Origin: Nonomuraea coxensis DSM 45129
GTDB lineage: Bacteria > Actinomycetota > Actinomycetes > Streptosporangiales > Streptosporangiaceae
DNA: 64,000 bases
Reading direction: 5' to 3'
Assembly: GCF_019397265.1 (NCBI RefSeq)
Contig: NZ_CP068985.1
Location: forward strand, 3,018,501-3,082,500
Below are positions 57,075 to 64,000 of this stretch, one piece after another (the first letter of the stretch is position 1; each line of letters starts with the position of its first letter). The notes beneath the pieces are model-generated. The model searched no databases. It was not told the DNA's origin and worked only from the letters and a program-made list of their open reading frames with translations. Made by a program: the position numbers and the translations under genes.

Positions 57075-57230
57075 GCCAAGGTGCCGGATGCTCACGTCCC
57101 GAGTGGGGGAGGGGGTGGGGTGGTGACGCCAAGGTGCCGGATGCTCACGTCCCGGGTGGGGGAGGGGGTGGGGTGGTGACGCCAAGGTGCCGGGTGCTTC
57201 CGTCCCGGGTGGGGGAGGGGGTTGACGTGG
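57075..57230. repeat. Three copies of a 53-bp tandem repeat
   Basis: Copies start at 57075, 57128 and 57181, each beginning GCCAAGGTGCCGG. The first two differ at one base (CCCGAGTGGGG / CCCGGGTGGGG); the third diverges after about 40 bases. The units contain GTCCCG and G-runs (GGGGGAGGGGGTGGGG). The array lies between the TetR gene and the convergent MerR gene, in non-coding DNA. Confidence 0.92.
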
Positions 57231-57246
57231 TGGGTGCCGTTCCCGG

Positions 57247-57612
57247 TCAAGGGTGCTGGAGGGCGGAGGTGAGGAGGGTGTCGAGTGCTCGCTGGGACGT
57301 CTGCAGGCGTTCGATGGTGTCGGCGATGCGTCGGCGTTCGCGCCGCAGGTGGCCGAGCATGCCGGGGCAGGCCGCGGCGACCATCCGCCCGCCCTCGTCG
57401 TCGTGGACGCAGCTCAGCAGCCGGGCGATGACCGCCGTGGGCAGCCCGGCGGCGAGCAGGGCCCGGATGTGCCGGACCGCGGCGACGTCCGCCTCGGCGT
57501 ACTCCCGGTAGCCGTTGGGCAGCCGCACCGGCCGGAGGAGCCCCTGCTCCTCGTAGTAGCGGAGCAGCCGCTTGCTCACGCCGGTCGCGCGGGCGAGATC
57601 GCCGATCCTCAT
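57247..57612 (-). CDS. MerR-family regulator
   Basis: A 121-residue MerR regulator. N-terminal winged HTH: RIGDLARATGVSKRLLRYYEEQGLLRPVRLPNGYREY, followed by VAAVRHIRALLAAGLPTAVIARLLSCV and a long coiled-coil helix. One Cys (LLSC) lies in the DNA-binding half and one in AAACPGML, without a metal-binding CxxC motif. It is divergent from an SDR gene whose promoter has a 19-bp spacer with a palindrome, the classic target of MerR activators. The tail ends near the 53-bp repeats. Confidence 0.92.
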   Translation of the reverse strand: MRIGDLARATGVSKRLLRYYEEQGLLRPVRLPNGYREYAEADVAAVRHIRALLAAGLPTAVIARLLSCVHDDEGGRMVAAACPGMLGHLRRERRRIADTIERLQTSQRALDTLLTSALQHP

Positions 57613-57620
57613 GATGCTCC

Positions 57621-57651
57621 TTGACCTTCACATGGATGTGACGCCTTACCG
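57621..57651 (+). promoter_or_regulatory. MerR-type promoter with 19-bp spacer
   Basis: TTGACC (57621-57626) and TTACCG (57646-57651) are separated by exactly 19 bp. The spacer carries the perfect palindrome TCACAT-GG-ATGTGA (57628-57641). This is the architecture bound and untwisted by MerR-family activators. The regulated gene would be the SDR at 57691; the MerR gene begins 9 bp upstream on the other strand. Confidence 0.8.
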
Positions 57652-57690
57652 TCCCGACTGTCAGTCGTAACGCGCGGACAGGAGCGGACG

Positions 57691-58326
57691 ATGCCAGGAG
57701 CGGTGATCATCGGGGCGGGGCCGGGGATCGGAAGGTCGGTGGCGCGGCGGTTCGCCGCCGAGGGCATGCCCGTGGGGCTGGTCTCGCGTACCGGGAGGAC
57801 CTTGGACGTGGCGGGGGCGCGCGGCTACACCGCCGACTGCGCGGACGAGGACGCGCTGCGGGCCGCCCTGGACGCGGCCGGCGCCGACCTGGGCGTCCCG
57901 GACGTCGTGGTCTACAACGCGGCGATCATCCGCCCGGACACGGCGGGCGAGGCCAGGATGCGGCTCCACCTGGACGCCTGGGCGGTCAACGTGGTCGGCG
58001 CGCTCGTCGCCGCGGCGCACCTGGCGCCCGCGATGGCCGGGCGCGGCGGCGGGACGTTCATCATCACCGGCGGCATGCCGGAGCCCAAGCGGCAGTACGT
58101 GAGCCTGTCGCTCGGCAAGAGCGGCGTGCGGACGCTGGTGTCGCTGCTCGACCAGGAGTACGGCCCGTCGGGGGTGCACGTCGCCTCGGTCACCGTGGCG
58201 GGCCCGGTCGCCCCCGGCACCCCCTTCGACCCGGACGACATCGCCGAGCACTACTGGCGCCTGCACACCCAGCCCCGCGACCGGTGGCAGCACGAAGTCC
58301 TCCACGCGGGCGAGCCCGCGGACTGA
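57691..58326 (+). CDS. SDR-like protein under MerR control
   Basis: A 211-residue SDR-fold protein. The cofactor motif is IIGAGPGIGRSVARRF (GxGxGIG) near residues 6-21, and VVVYNAAI is the conserved NAG-equivalent strand. The usual catalytic YxxxK is altered: in PEPKRQYVSLSLGKSGVR the Tyr is seven residues, not four, before the Lys, so the canonical Tyr position holds Leu. A Ser exists earlier in the ITGG loop region only if shifted. It may be a divergent or inactive SDR. ATG start with AGGAG upstream. Confidence 0.85.
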   Translation: MPGAVIIGAGPGIGRSVARRFAAEGMPVGLVSRTGRTLDVAGARGYTADCADEDALRAALDAAGADLGVPDVVVYNAAIIRPDTAGEARMRLHLDAWAVNVVGALVAAAHLAPAMAGRGGGTFIITGGMPEPKRQYVSLSLGKSGVRTLVSLLDQEYGPSGVHVASVTVAGPVAPGTPFDPDDIAEHYWRLHTQPRDRWQHEVLHAGEPAD

Positions 58327-58554
58327 CCGCAGGACGACGTCCGTCGGAGGAGGCGGGCGAGCGGGCGGGCGAAGGCAGGGGGAGTCGGACAGGGGAGAGG
58401 GGGAGAGGGGGAGAGGGGGAGAGGCAACGGCGGTCGGGGACGGCCCGCGCCCGGCAGCGGCGAGGTCGGAGCCTGTGAGGGGAGGGGAGGGGAGGGCGGT
58501 GAAGGGGGCGGTCAGCAGGGGTCAGGGGGAGGCGAGGGCCAGGGGAGGCGAGGG
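58327..58554. other. G-rich, purine-biased non-coding gap
   Basis: The plus strand is dominated by G and A runs (AGGGGAGGGGAGGGGAGGG and GGTCAGGGGTGG repeats). It includes an 8-bp microsatellite at 58392-58424. I see no gene; both flanking genes end here. The many runs of four or more G could form G-quadruplexes on the plus strand. Confidence 0.6.
58392..58424. repeat. 8-bp GGGGGAGA microsatellite
   Basis: About four copies of GGGGGAGA in a row, within a purine-only tract. Such a tract is prone to slippage and to G-quadruplex formation. Confidence 0.85.
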
Positions 58555-59646
58555 TCAGGGGTGGCGGGGGTCAGGGGTGGTGGGGGTCAGGGTGAAGGGG
58601 GCGGTGGCGGCGGTGCGGCCGTTGAGGATGATGTCGAGCTCGCGTGGGCCCGGCGGCTCGTCCCTGGTGGTGACCGGGCGGAAGGAGTGGGCCTTGCGGA
58701 CGACGAACGTGGCGCCCGGCGCGGCCGCCTCCCGCTGCCCCAGGTGGAACACGCGCCGCGAGCCGGGTCGGCGGACGGCGTATTTGAGGAGCAGCGGCCC
58801 GGCCGCGCCGGAGGTCACCGTGACGGTGAAGGCGAGTGCGCCGCCGACGGCGACCGTGTCGGCCTCCAGGGACAGTGACTCCACCTCGCCGCTGCCGGGC
58901 ACGGCTCCCACCAGGGCGAGCGCCTCGGGATGGCCGGACCGCAGGAGGCCGCGCACCGCGTGCCGCAGCACCTTCTCGACGTGGGAGCCGCCGCCGGACC
59001 GCCAGCGCGCCAGCAGGGCGAGCGCCGCCTCGGGATGGTCCTTGGCGAGGTCGTTGACGTGGTTGGCGACCGAGCGGCGGACGTATGCGCTGGGGTCGTC
59101 GCGCAGGCGGTCGAGCAGGGGCAGCGTGGGGCCGGGGGTCATGAGCCAGCCCACGCGGGCGGCCCAGGGCAGGCGCGGCCGGGTGCCCTCGGACGCGAGC
59201 CGCCGCAGGTGCTCGTCCGGGGACTCCGCCCAGGCGTACATGATCTTGAGGGCGTCGTCGCGGTGGTGCTCCAGGTAGGGGCGGACGGCGAACTCGCCCG
59301 TGGCGTGGGGCGTGAGCGTGGCCAGCGTCTCCATCGCCGGCCGCAGGTGGCCGAGCCCGTGGACCGCCGTGTGCTCGGTGGCGGGCCAGCCGCTCCACAG
59401 GTCGAGCGGCACCCGCGCGGCGCTCTCGCGCACCACGGCGGCGGCCTGCGGGTAGGGCAGCGGCAGGGCCTCGTGCAGGGCGTCGGCCACGTGCCTGACG
59501 CGGCCCTTCAGCTCCAGCCCGGCGAGCCCGCCGAGGGCGCGCGCCACGAACCGCTCGCGGGGGAACGGCGGCCACGCGGCGGCCAGCCCGTCGGCCAGCG
59601 TCGAGACGGACCGGAGGCCGATCATGTCCTTCAGGGGTTGCGCCAC
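58555..59646 (-). CDS. AlkD-like DNA alkylation repair protein
   Basis: A 363-residue protein whose first about 250 residues are HEAT-like helical repeats of the AlkD/DNA alkylation repair type: HLRPAMETLATLTPHATGEFAVRPYLEHHRDDALKIM, SDEHLRRLASEGTRPRLPWA, DPSAYVRRSVANHVNDLAKDHPEAAL and HVEKVLRHAVRGLLRSGHPEAL. The C-terminal 100 residues form a beta-sandwich-like region (FTVTVTSGAAGPLLLKYAVRR). AlkD removes 3- and 7-alkylpurines without base flipping. Start: GTG at 59646; an internal ATG at 59625 is possible. The gene is downstream of the MarR gene on the same strand, 36 bp away. Confidence 0.82.
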   Translation of the reverse strand: MAQPLKDMIGLRSVSTLADGLAAAWPPFPRERFVARALGGLAGLELKGRVRHVADALHEALPLPYPQAAAVVRESAARVPLDLWSGWPATEHTAVHGLGHLRPAMETLATLTPHATGEFAVRPYLEHHRDDALKIMYAWAESPDEHLRRLASEGTRPRLPWAARVGWLMTPGPTLPLLDRLRDDPSAYVRRSVANHVNDLAKDHPEAALALLARWRSGGGSHVEKVLRHAVRGLLRSGHPEALALVGAVPGSGEVESLSLEADTVAVGGALAFTVTVTSGAAGPLLLKYAVRRPGSRRVFHLGQREAAAPGATFVVRKAHSFRPVTTRDEPPGPRELDIILNGRTAATAPFTLTPTTPDPRHP

Positions 59647-59681
59647 GCGGACACTCTGCCAGCCGCCACCGACAAAAAGCG

Positions 59682-60134
59682 TCAGGTGACGGTGATGAGC
59701 CGGATGAGCTCCTCGCGGAAGCGGTCGTAGTCCTCGACGGCGCCGAGCAGGTCGCCGGAGTCGCGTTCCTTCTCGCGGGCCATGGCGAGGACCGCGTCCC
59801 CGGCCTCGGTGAGCTCCACCAGCATGCGGCGGCGGTCGTGCGGGTCGGCGCGCTTGACGACGTGGCCGGAGCGGCGCAGGTGCTCGATGGTGCGGCTCAT
59901 GGTCTGGTCGGTGACGCGGCAGGCCGCCGCGAGCTCGCGCTGCGTGCGCGGCCCCGGGGTGAGGTGGTGCAGGGCGATCAGCCCGGCGTGGGAGAGCTGG
60001 TGGGCGGCGAGGAAGTCGTGGAAGCGCCGCTCGACCAGCCGCGCCGCCACCGACAGCAGCCGGCCCACGGGCCATGAGCTGACGTCGTCGCGCATGTCCT
60101 GCGGGTCGCCGGGGGCGGGTCGTTCCTGCGCCAC
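59682..60134 (-). CDS. MarR-family regulator
   Basis: A 150-residue MarR: LVERRFHDFLAAHQLSHAGLIALHHLTPGPRTQRELAAACRVTDQTMSRTIEHLRRSGHVVKRADPHDRRRMLVELTEAG, with the DPHDRRR wing typical of the family. GTG start, 4 bp after the stop of the membrane protein gene, so it is in the same transcript. Two TTCAGCnnGCTGAA palindromes at the start of that operon are likely its targets. Confidence 0.92.
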   Translation of the reverse strand: MAQERPAPGDPQDMRDDVSSWPVGRLLSVAARLVERRFHDFLAAHQLSHAGLIALHHLTPGPRTQRELAAACRVTDQTMSRTIEHLRRSGHVVKRADPHDRRRMLVELTEAGDAVLAMAREKERDSGDLLGAVEDYDRFREELIRLITVT

Positions 60135-60138
60135 CCGC

Positions 60139-61158
60139 TCATTGTTCCAGACGGGCCGGCTCCCGTGACCGTCCGAGCCGGGCCGCCCGCAGGCCGAGCC
60201 ACAGCAGCACCGCCAGCACGCCCACGAGCAGGTACTCGATCGCCGGGATGCGCACCACGGCCGACACCCCGCCGAGGTCCCCGCGCAGGCCGTACACGAC
60301 GAGGGCGCCGGCCGCGTACGCGATCCCGAGCGCCCAGCGCGTGCCCCGCCCGAGCCCGAGCCCGTGCATCTGGGTGACGACGAACACGCCCAGGAAGCCG
60401 AACAGGAACATCGGCCAGCTCCCGTCCGGGCCGCTGTTCATGAGGGCCACGAGCGTGCCGTGGGCCGCCACGGCCAGCTCCAGCGTGAGGGTCCACCAGC
60501 GGTTGGTGTGCGCCCGGGTGAGGAAGAGGCTGCCCTGCAGGAGCAGCAGGAACATGTAGAGGAACCCGACGAGGTGGCCGCCGGTGTTCTCCATCGGGTG
60601 GTACCAGAACGTGTAGACCGCCGCCCAGCTGAACAGGTAGCCGTGGTAGCGGCGGGCGAAGGCGACGATCTCCTGCCCGATCGGCGCCGGCCGGCCGAGG
60701 AACAGGCCGCGCCGCCGGTTCTCCATGAGCAGCACCGCCACCAGCAGCAGGATCACCGAGCCCTGCGAGCTGAAGATCGACACGTCCTGGGCGAGGCCGT
60801 CGTAGAAGAGCTGGGTCTGGAGCAGGTGGAGGACGACGAAGCCGGTGTTCACGGCCAGCGCGGTGACGTTGAGGCGGTGCAGGCCGGAGGTGTAGCGGCG
60901 GACGCGGGTCTGGGCGCGGTGGATCAGCCACCAGAACGCGACCTGGTGGGCGGCGTAGCACAGCCAGGCCGAGGCGCGGGTCCAGGCGGTGGGCTCGGGC
61001 AGCTTCCAGTAGTACCAGGAGGCGCCCTGGTCGGGGAGCAGGGTGATGCCCTGCAGCCGCTGCCCGAGCAGCCACACCAGCCCGGTGAGCGCGGCGCCGG
61101 CGGCCACACCGACGGTCAGCACCCGCCCGGCCCGCACATCCTTCAGCATGCTGAACAT
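60139..61158 (-). CDS. Polytopic membrane protein of unknown function, MarR operon
   Basis: A 339-residue protein with about nine predicted TM helices (for example VLTVGVAAGAALTGLVWLLG, VTALAVNTGFVVLHLLQTQLFY, GSVILLLVAVLLMEN, MFLFGFLGVFVVTQMHGLGL). I do not recognise a family. Conserved-looking polar blocks are AHQVAFWWLIHRAQTRVRRY, WYHPMENTGGHLVGF and AHTNRWWTLTLE, with several His in or near helices, which might bind metal or haem. The N-terminal codons 2-6 lie in one of two palindromic operators. The MarR gene follows 4 bp later. Confidence 0.7.
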   Translation of the reverse strand: MFSMLKDVRAGRVLTVGVAAGAALTGLVWLLGQRLQGITLLPDQGASWYYWKLPEPTAWTRASAWLCYAAHQVAFWWLIHRAQTRVRRYTSGLHRLNVTALAVNTGFVVLHLLQTQLFYDGLAQDVSIFSSQGSVILLLVAVLLMENRRRGLFLGRPAPIGQEIVAFARRYHGYLFSWAAVYTFWYHPMENTGGHLVGFLYMFLLLLQGSLFLTRAHTNRWWTLTLELAVAAHGTLVALMNSGPDGSWPMFLFGFLGVFVVTQMHGLGLGRGTRWALGIAYAAGALVVYGLRGDLGGVSAVVRIPAIEYLLVGVLAVLLWLGLRAARLGRSREPARLEQ

Positions 61159-61184
61159 TATGCGAGTCGTTCAGCGCGCTGAAC
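61142..61184. promoter_or_regulatory. Twin TTCAGCnnGCTGAA operators
   Basis: TTCAGCATGCTGAA (61142-61155) and GTTCAGCGCGCTGAAC (61169-61184) share the palindromic core TTCAGC-NN-GCTGAA with centres 28 bp apart. The first covers codons 2-6 of the membrane protein gene, the second lies just upstream of it, where the promoter should be. The MarR protein of the same operon is the likely ligand. Confidence 0.8.
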
Positions 61185-61188
61185 AGAC

Positions 61189-62964
61189 TCAGGCGGTGGT
61201 CTCCCTCCACCGGTTGGTGATCGGCAGACGGCGGTCCCGGCCGAAGTTCTTCGGCGTGATCTTCGGGCCCGGCGGGTACTGGCGGCGCTTGTACTCGGCG
61301 AGGTCCACCAGCCGGATCACCCGCGTCACCAGCTCGGGGTCGTGCCCGGCGGCGATGAGCTCCTGCGAGCCCATGTCCTTCTCGACGTAGTCGTCGAGCA
61401 GCCGGTCCAGCACCTCGTAAGGAGGCAGCGAGTCGGTGTCGCGCTGGTCCGGCCGCAGCTCCGCGCTCGGCTCCTTGACGATCGAGTTCTCCGGGATCGG
61501 CCGCTCGGCCTCCAGCAGGAAGCCCGGGCGGGTGTGGGCGTTGCGCCAGCGGGACAGCTCCCACACCATCGTCTTCGGGACGTCCTTGATCGGCGCGAAG
61601 CCGCCGGCCGAGTCGCCGTAGAGGGTGGAGTAGCCGGTCGCGAGCTCGCTCTTGTTGCCGGTGGTGAGCACCAGGTGGCCGTTCTGGTTGGACAGCCCCA
61701 TGAGGATCATGCCGCGCACCCGGGCCTGGAGGTTCTCGGCGGCCAGGCCGGACAGCTCGACCTCCTTCTCGAACGCGGTCACGATGTCGGCGATCGGCGC
61801 GATCCGCGCGTGCAGGCCCTGCCGCCGCACCAGCTCCTCGGCGTCCGTCACCGAGTGGTCGGAGGAGTAGCGGGAGGGCATGAGCACCACGTTGACCCGG
61901 TCGGGGCCGATGGCGTCGGCGGCGATCGTGGCGGTCAGCGCCGAGTCGATGCCGCCGGACAGGCCGAGGATGACCGAGCGGAAGCCGTTCTTGGCGACGT
62001 AGTCGCGCACCGCGAGCACCAGTGCCGAGTAGACCTCGGCGTGCGGGTCCAGCCGGTCGGCGACGGGCGCGGGCTCGGCCGGGCGGGGCGCGGCGGGCTC
62101 GGCCGACAGCACCAGGCGCTCGACGGTGATCGTGGTGCCGTCGCCCGCGTCGTACGGGAACGAGCCCGTCGCGGCGTCCGAGACCGGCAGGTCCTCCAGG
62201 TCCACCACCAGCAGCTCCTCGCGGAACTGCCCGGCCCGCGCCACCAGGGCGCCCGTGGCGTCCACGACCAGCGAGTCGCCGTCGAAGACCAGCTCGTCCT
62301 GCCCGCCGACCTGGTTGGCGTAGGCCAGCGCGCAGCCGGCCTCGCGGGCCCGCCGCGCGCACAGCTCCAGGCGGACGTCGTCCTTCTCCTTCTCGTACGG
62401 AGAGGCGTTCGGCACCACCAGCAGCCCCGCTCCGGCCTGCCCGACGACGGACACCGGGCCGCCGTCCTGCCAGAGGTCCTCGCAGACGGCGACGGCGACG
62501 TCCACGCCGTGCAGCCGGAAGATCGGCAGCCGGTCGCCGCGCACGAAGTAGCGGTATTCGTCGAACACCCCGTAGTTGGGCAGGTGGTGCTTGGCCGTGC
62601 GGGCGACGACCTCGCCCCGGTGGAGGATCGCGGCGGCGTCCAGGGGGGCGCCCTTCGGCTGGCCGACGCGGGGGGCGAGGCCGGCGCGGTCGACGTAGCC
62701 GGCCACCACGGGCAGCTCGCCGAGGCCCTCCTCCCGCAGCCTGCGCGCCACCTGCTCCAGGGTGCGGATGCTGGCGTCCACGAAGGACGTCCGCAGCACC
62801 AGGTCCTCGACGGGGTAGCCGGTGAGGAACATCTCGGTGAAGACGACGAGGTCAGCGCCGCGCTCGGCGGCGTCACGGGTCCACTGGACCAGCCGGTCCG
62901 CGTTGGCGCTCAGGTCGCCTACGGTCGGGTTCGTCTGTGCCAGGGCGATGCGCAGGTGTGCCAC
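61189..62964 (-). CDS. nadE: Glutamine-dependent NAD+ synthetase
   Basis: A 591-residue two-domain enzyme. The N-terminal nitrilase-type glutaminase has Glu44 (FTEMFLTGYP), Lys (TAKHHLPNYGVFDEYRYF) and Cys (VAVCEDLW). The C-terminal synthetase has the ATP-pyrophosphatase P-loop LGLSGGIDSALTATIAADA, then LTTGNKSELATGYSTLYGD and the KRRQYPPGPKITPKNFGRDRRLP end. It amidates deamido-NAD with ammonia from glutamine, the last step of NAD synthesis. It is slightly shorter than the about 680-residue mycobacterial form and belongs to the bacterial NadE2-short type. Single gene. Confidence 0.95.
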   Translation of the reverse strand: MAHLRIALAQTNPTVGDLSANADRLVQWTRDAAERGADLVVFTEMFLTGYPVEDLVLRTSFVDASIRTLEQVARRLREEGLGELPVVAGYVDRAGLAPRVGQPKGAPLDAAAILHRGEVVARTAKHHLPNYGVFDEYRYFVRGDRLPIFRLHGVDVAVAVCEDLWQDGGPVSVVGQAGAGLLVVPNASPYEKEKDDVRLELCARRAREAGCALAYANQVGGQDELVFDGDSLVVDATGALVARAGQFREELLVVDLEDLPVSDAATGSFPYDAGDGTTITVERLVLSAEPAAPRPAEPAPVADRLDPHAEVYSALVLAVRDYVAKNGFRSVILGLSGGIDSALTATIAADAIGPDRVNVVLMPSRYSSDHSVTDAEELVRRQGLHARIAPIADIVTAFEKEVELSGLAAENLQARVRGMILMGLSNQNGHLVLTTGNKSELATGYSTLYGDSAGGFAPIKDVPKTMVWELSRWRNAHTRPGFLLEAERPIPENSIVKEPSAELRPDQRDTDSLPPYEVLDRLLDDYVEKDMGSQELIAAGHDPELVTRVIRLVDLAEYKRRQYPPGPKITPKNFGRDRRLPITNRWRETTA

Positions 62965-62997
62965 GCGGACCAGCCTAGTACGCCCCGATTTTTATCG

Positions 62998-64000
62998 TCA
63001 AAGAGACGAAAAGTGGGCCTTCTCGCCAGGAGTCACCAGACCGGACTCGTACGCCGTCATGACGAGCTGCGCCCGGTCGAACAGCCCCAGGTGCTCCAGC
63101 AGCGACTTGACCATCGCCCCGACCTCCTCCTCCGGCAGCGACAGCGTCTGGCCGATCTGCCGGTTCGTCAGCCCGCGCGCGACGAGTTTCAGCACGTCGA
63201 GCCGGGCGTCGGAGAGCCCGGCCAGCGCCGGGGGAGAGGACGGGTCGGTGCGCCCGGCGAACGCCGAGATCAGCCGGGTGGTCATCGCCGGGTCGATGAG
63301 CGCGTCCCCGGCCGCCGCCGCCCTGATCGCCGCGAGGAACTGCTCGGGGGCCGCGGTCTTCAGCAGGAAGCCGCTCACGCCCGCGCGCAGCGCCGCGTAC
63401 AGGTTCTCGTCGCTGCCGAACGTGGTCATCATGACGACCTTGGGCGGGTCGTCGCCGGCCAGGATCCTGCGGGCCGCGGCCAGGCCGTCCAGGTGCGGCA
63501 TCTGGATGTCGAGCAGCACCACGTCCGGGCGGGTGGCGCGCACGCCCGCGATGGCCTCCTCGCCGTTGGCCGCCTCGCCGGCCAGGCGTACGCCGGGGTC
63601 GCTGGCGATCATGGCCTTGACCCCGGCCCGTACGAGCGCCTGGTCGTCGGCGACGAGCACGCGCAGCACGTCGCCGGCCGCGCCCGCGGGGGCGGGCGGA
63701 GGAGCGGAGGGGGGCGCCGCGGGCGGGGCGGCCGGCGGGGCCGCCGGGGGCGGCTCCTCCAGCCGCTGCGCCAGCATGTCCGCCTCCAGCCGCTTGAGCC
63801 CGGCCGTCAGGTCCAGGCCCAGCTCGTCGCGCCACACCGCGCGGGCCCGGCGCAGCGCGGCCAGCGCGTCGCCCTGGCGGCCCATCCGGTAGAGCGCCAC
63901 GGCCAGCAGCCGCCAGGCCTCCTCGCGCAGGGGGTGCTCGGCCGCGTGCGCCTCCAGGTCGGCGACCAGGGACGTGGCCCGGCCCAGCGCCAGCCCGGCG
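62998..64000 (-). CDS. BTAD-receiver-HTH fusion regulator, 5' end outside window
   Basis: The frame is open to the window edge, so the N-terminus is missing. Present are, in order: the end of a BTAD (AfsR/SARP-type) domain (LRRARAVWRDELGLDLTAGLKRLEADML, preceded by DLEAHAAEHPLREEAWRLL and ALYRMGRQGDALAAL), a Pro/Ala linker (PPAAPPAAPPAAPPSAPP), a receiver domain (LRVLVADDQALVRAGVKAMI, Asp in VVLLDIQMPHLDG, MMTTFGSDENLYAALRAG, LLKTAAPE) and a LuxR-like HTH (LSDARLDVLKLVARGLTNRQIGQTLSLPEEEVGAMVKSLLEHL). A SARP regulator normally has a winged HTH before BTAD, presumably beyond 64000. Combining BTAD with a receiver-HTH half is uncommon. Confidence 0.85.
   Translation of the reverse strand, partial: AGLALGRATSLVADLEAHAAEHPLREEAWRLLAVALYRMGRQGDALAALRRARAVWRDELGLDLTAGLKRLEADMLAQRLEEPPPAAPPAAPPAAPPSAPPPAPAGAAGDVLRVLVADDQALVRAGVKAMIASDPGVRLAGEAANGEEAIAGVRATRPDVVLLDIQMPHLDGLAAARRILAGDDPPKVVMMTTFGSDENLYAALRAGVSGFLLKTAAPEQFLAAIRAAAAGDALIDPAMTTRLISAFAGRTDPSSPPALAGLSDARLDVLKLVARGLTNRQIGQTLSLPEEEVGAMVKSLLEHLGLFDRAQLVMTAYESGLVTPGEKAHFSSL

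Noticed and set aside
57075..57230. CRISPR array
   Set aside because: The 53-bp units are head-to-tail without unique spacers and there are no cas genes, so this is an ordinary tandem repeat.

Overview
High-GC actinobacterial chromosome segment. GC-rich codon use, frequent GTG/TTG starts, 4-bp translational overlaps, DUF5753/DUF397 and MocR regulators, an F420:NADPH oxidoreductase and a CopD-CtaG fusion all point to a filamentous actinomycete. A member of the Streptosporangiaceae (Nonomuraea-like) is my guess; nothing in the window proves the genus. I see no rRNA, tRNA or CRISPR array.

Layout. 1-2.2 kb: a DUF5753/DUF397 regulator pair, then the 3' remnant of a restriction-type DNA methylase cut by an IS5-like element. 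2.35-8.5 kb: an oxidoreductase, a cobalamin-riboswitch operon for corrinoid uptake and salvage (btuFCD-like genes plus cbiZ), and a decaying hydantoinase A gene with a 92-bp frameshifting tandem duplication. 8.6-12.6 kb: a catalytically dead secreted protease-like membrane protein overlapping a Ser/Thr kinase gene, then an orphan response regulator. 12.7-16.4 kb: a tightly coupled DUF6421 / SDR / threonine-aldolase-like operon of unknown function. 16.4-27 kb: metabolic and envelope genes (FAD oxidoreductase, DUF305/DUF3105 pair, alanine dehydrogenase, Excalibur protein) and a purine locus (NCS2 permease, EF-hand protein, xanthine dehydrogenase large subunit, divergent PucR).

27-32.7 kb is the most unusual part: a five-gene Sdp-type (sporulation-delaying-protein, cannibalism toxin) operon with SdpC-like toxins at both ends, SdpA, SdpB and a DCC/DUF393 thiol-disulfide oxidoreductase between them. 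Beyond a gene-poor gap lies a divergent pair: a 43-residue secreted peptide ending in EIYCC, shorter than normal gene-calling limits, and an XRE-TPR regulator that resembles peptide-sensing (RRNPP-like) receptors.

32.7-49 kb: CopC and CopD-CtaG (copper), a lone histidine-kinase-type ATPase, map, cyclase/LysR, an F420-NADP oxidoreductase, a two-component system with an ABC exporter, a MocR regulator with a palindromic operator, a Cys/Met-metabolism PLP enzyme, threonine dehydratase and panB. 49-64 kb: two MFS transporters, a TnpB-only IS200/IS605-type element inserted between a DHA2 exporter and a TetR gene, a drug-type ABC exporter with its own TetR, a MerR/SDR pair with a textbook 19-bp-spacer promoter, an AlkD-like protein, a membrane-protein/MarR operon with twin palindromes, nadE, and the 3' part of a BTAD-receiver-HTH fusion regulator running off the window.
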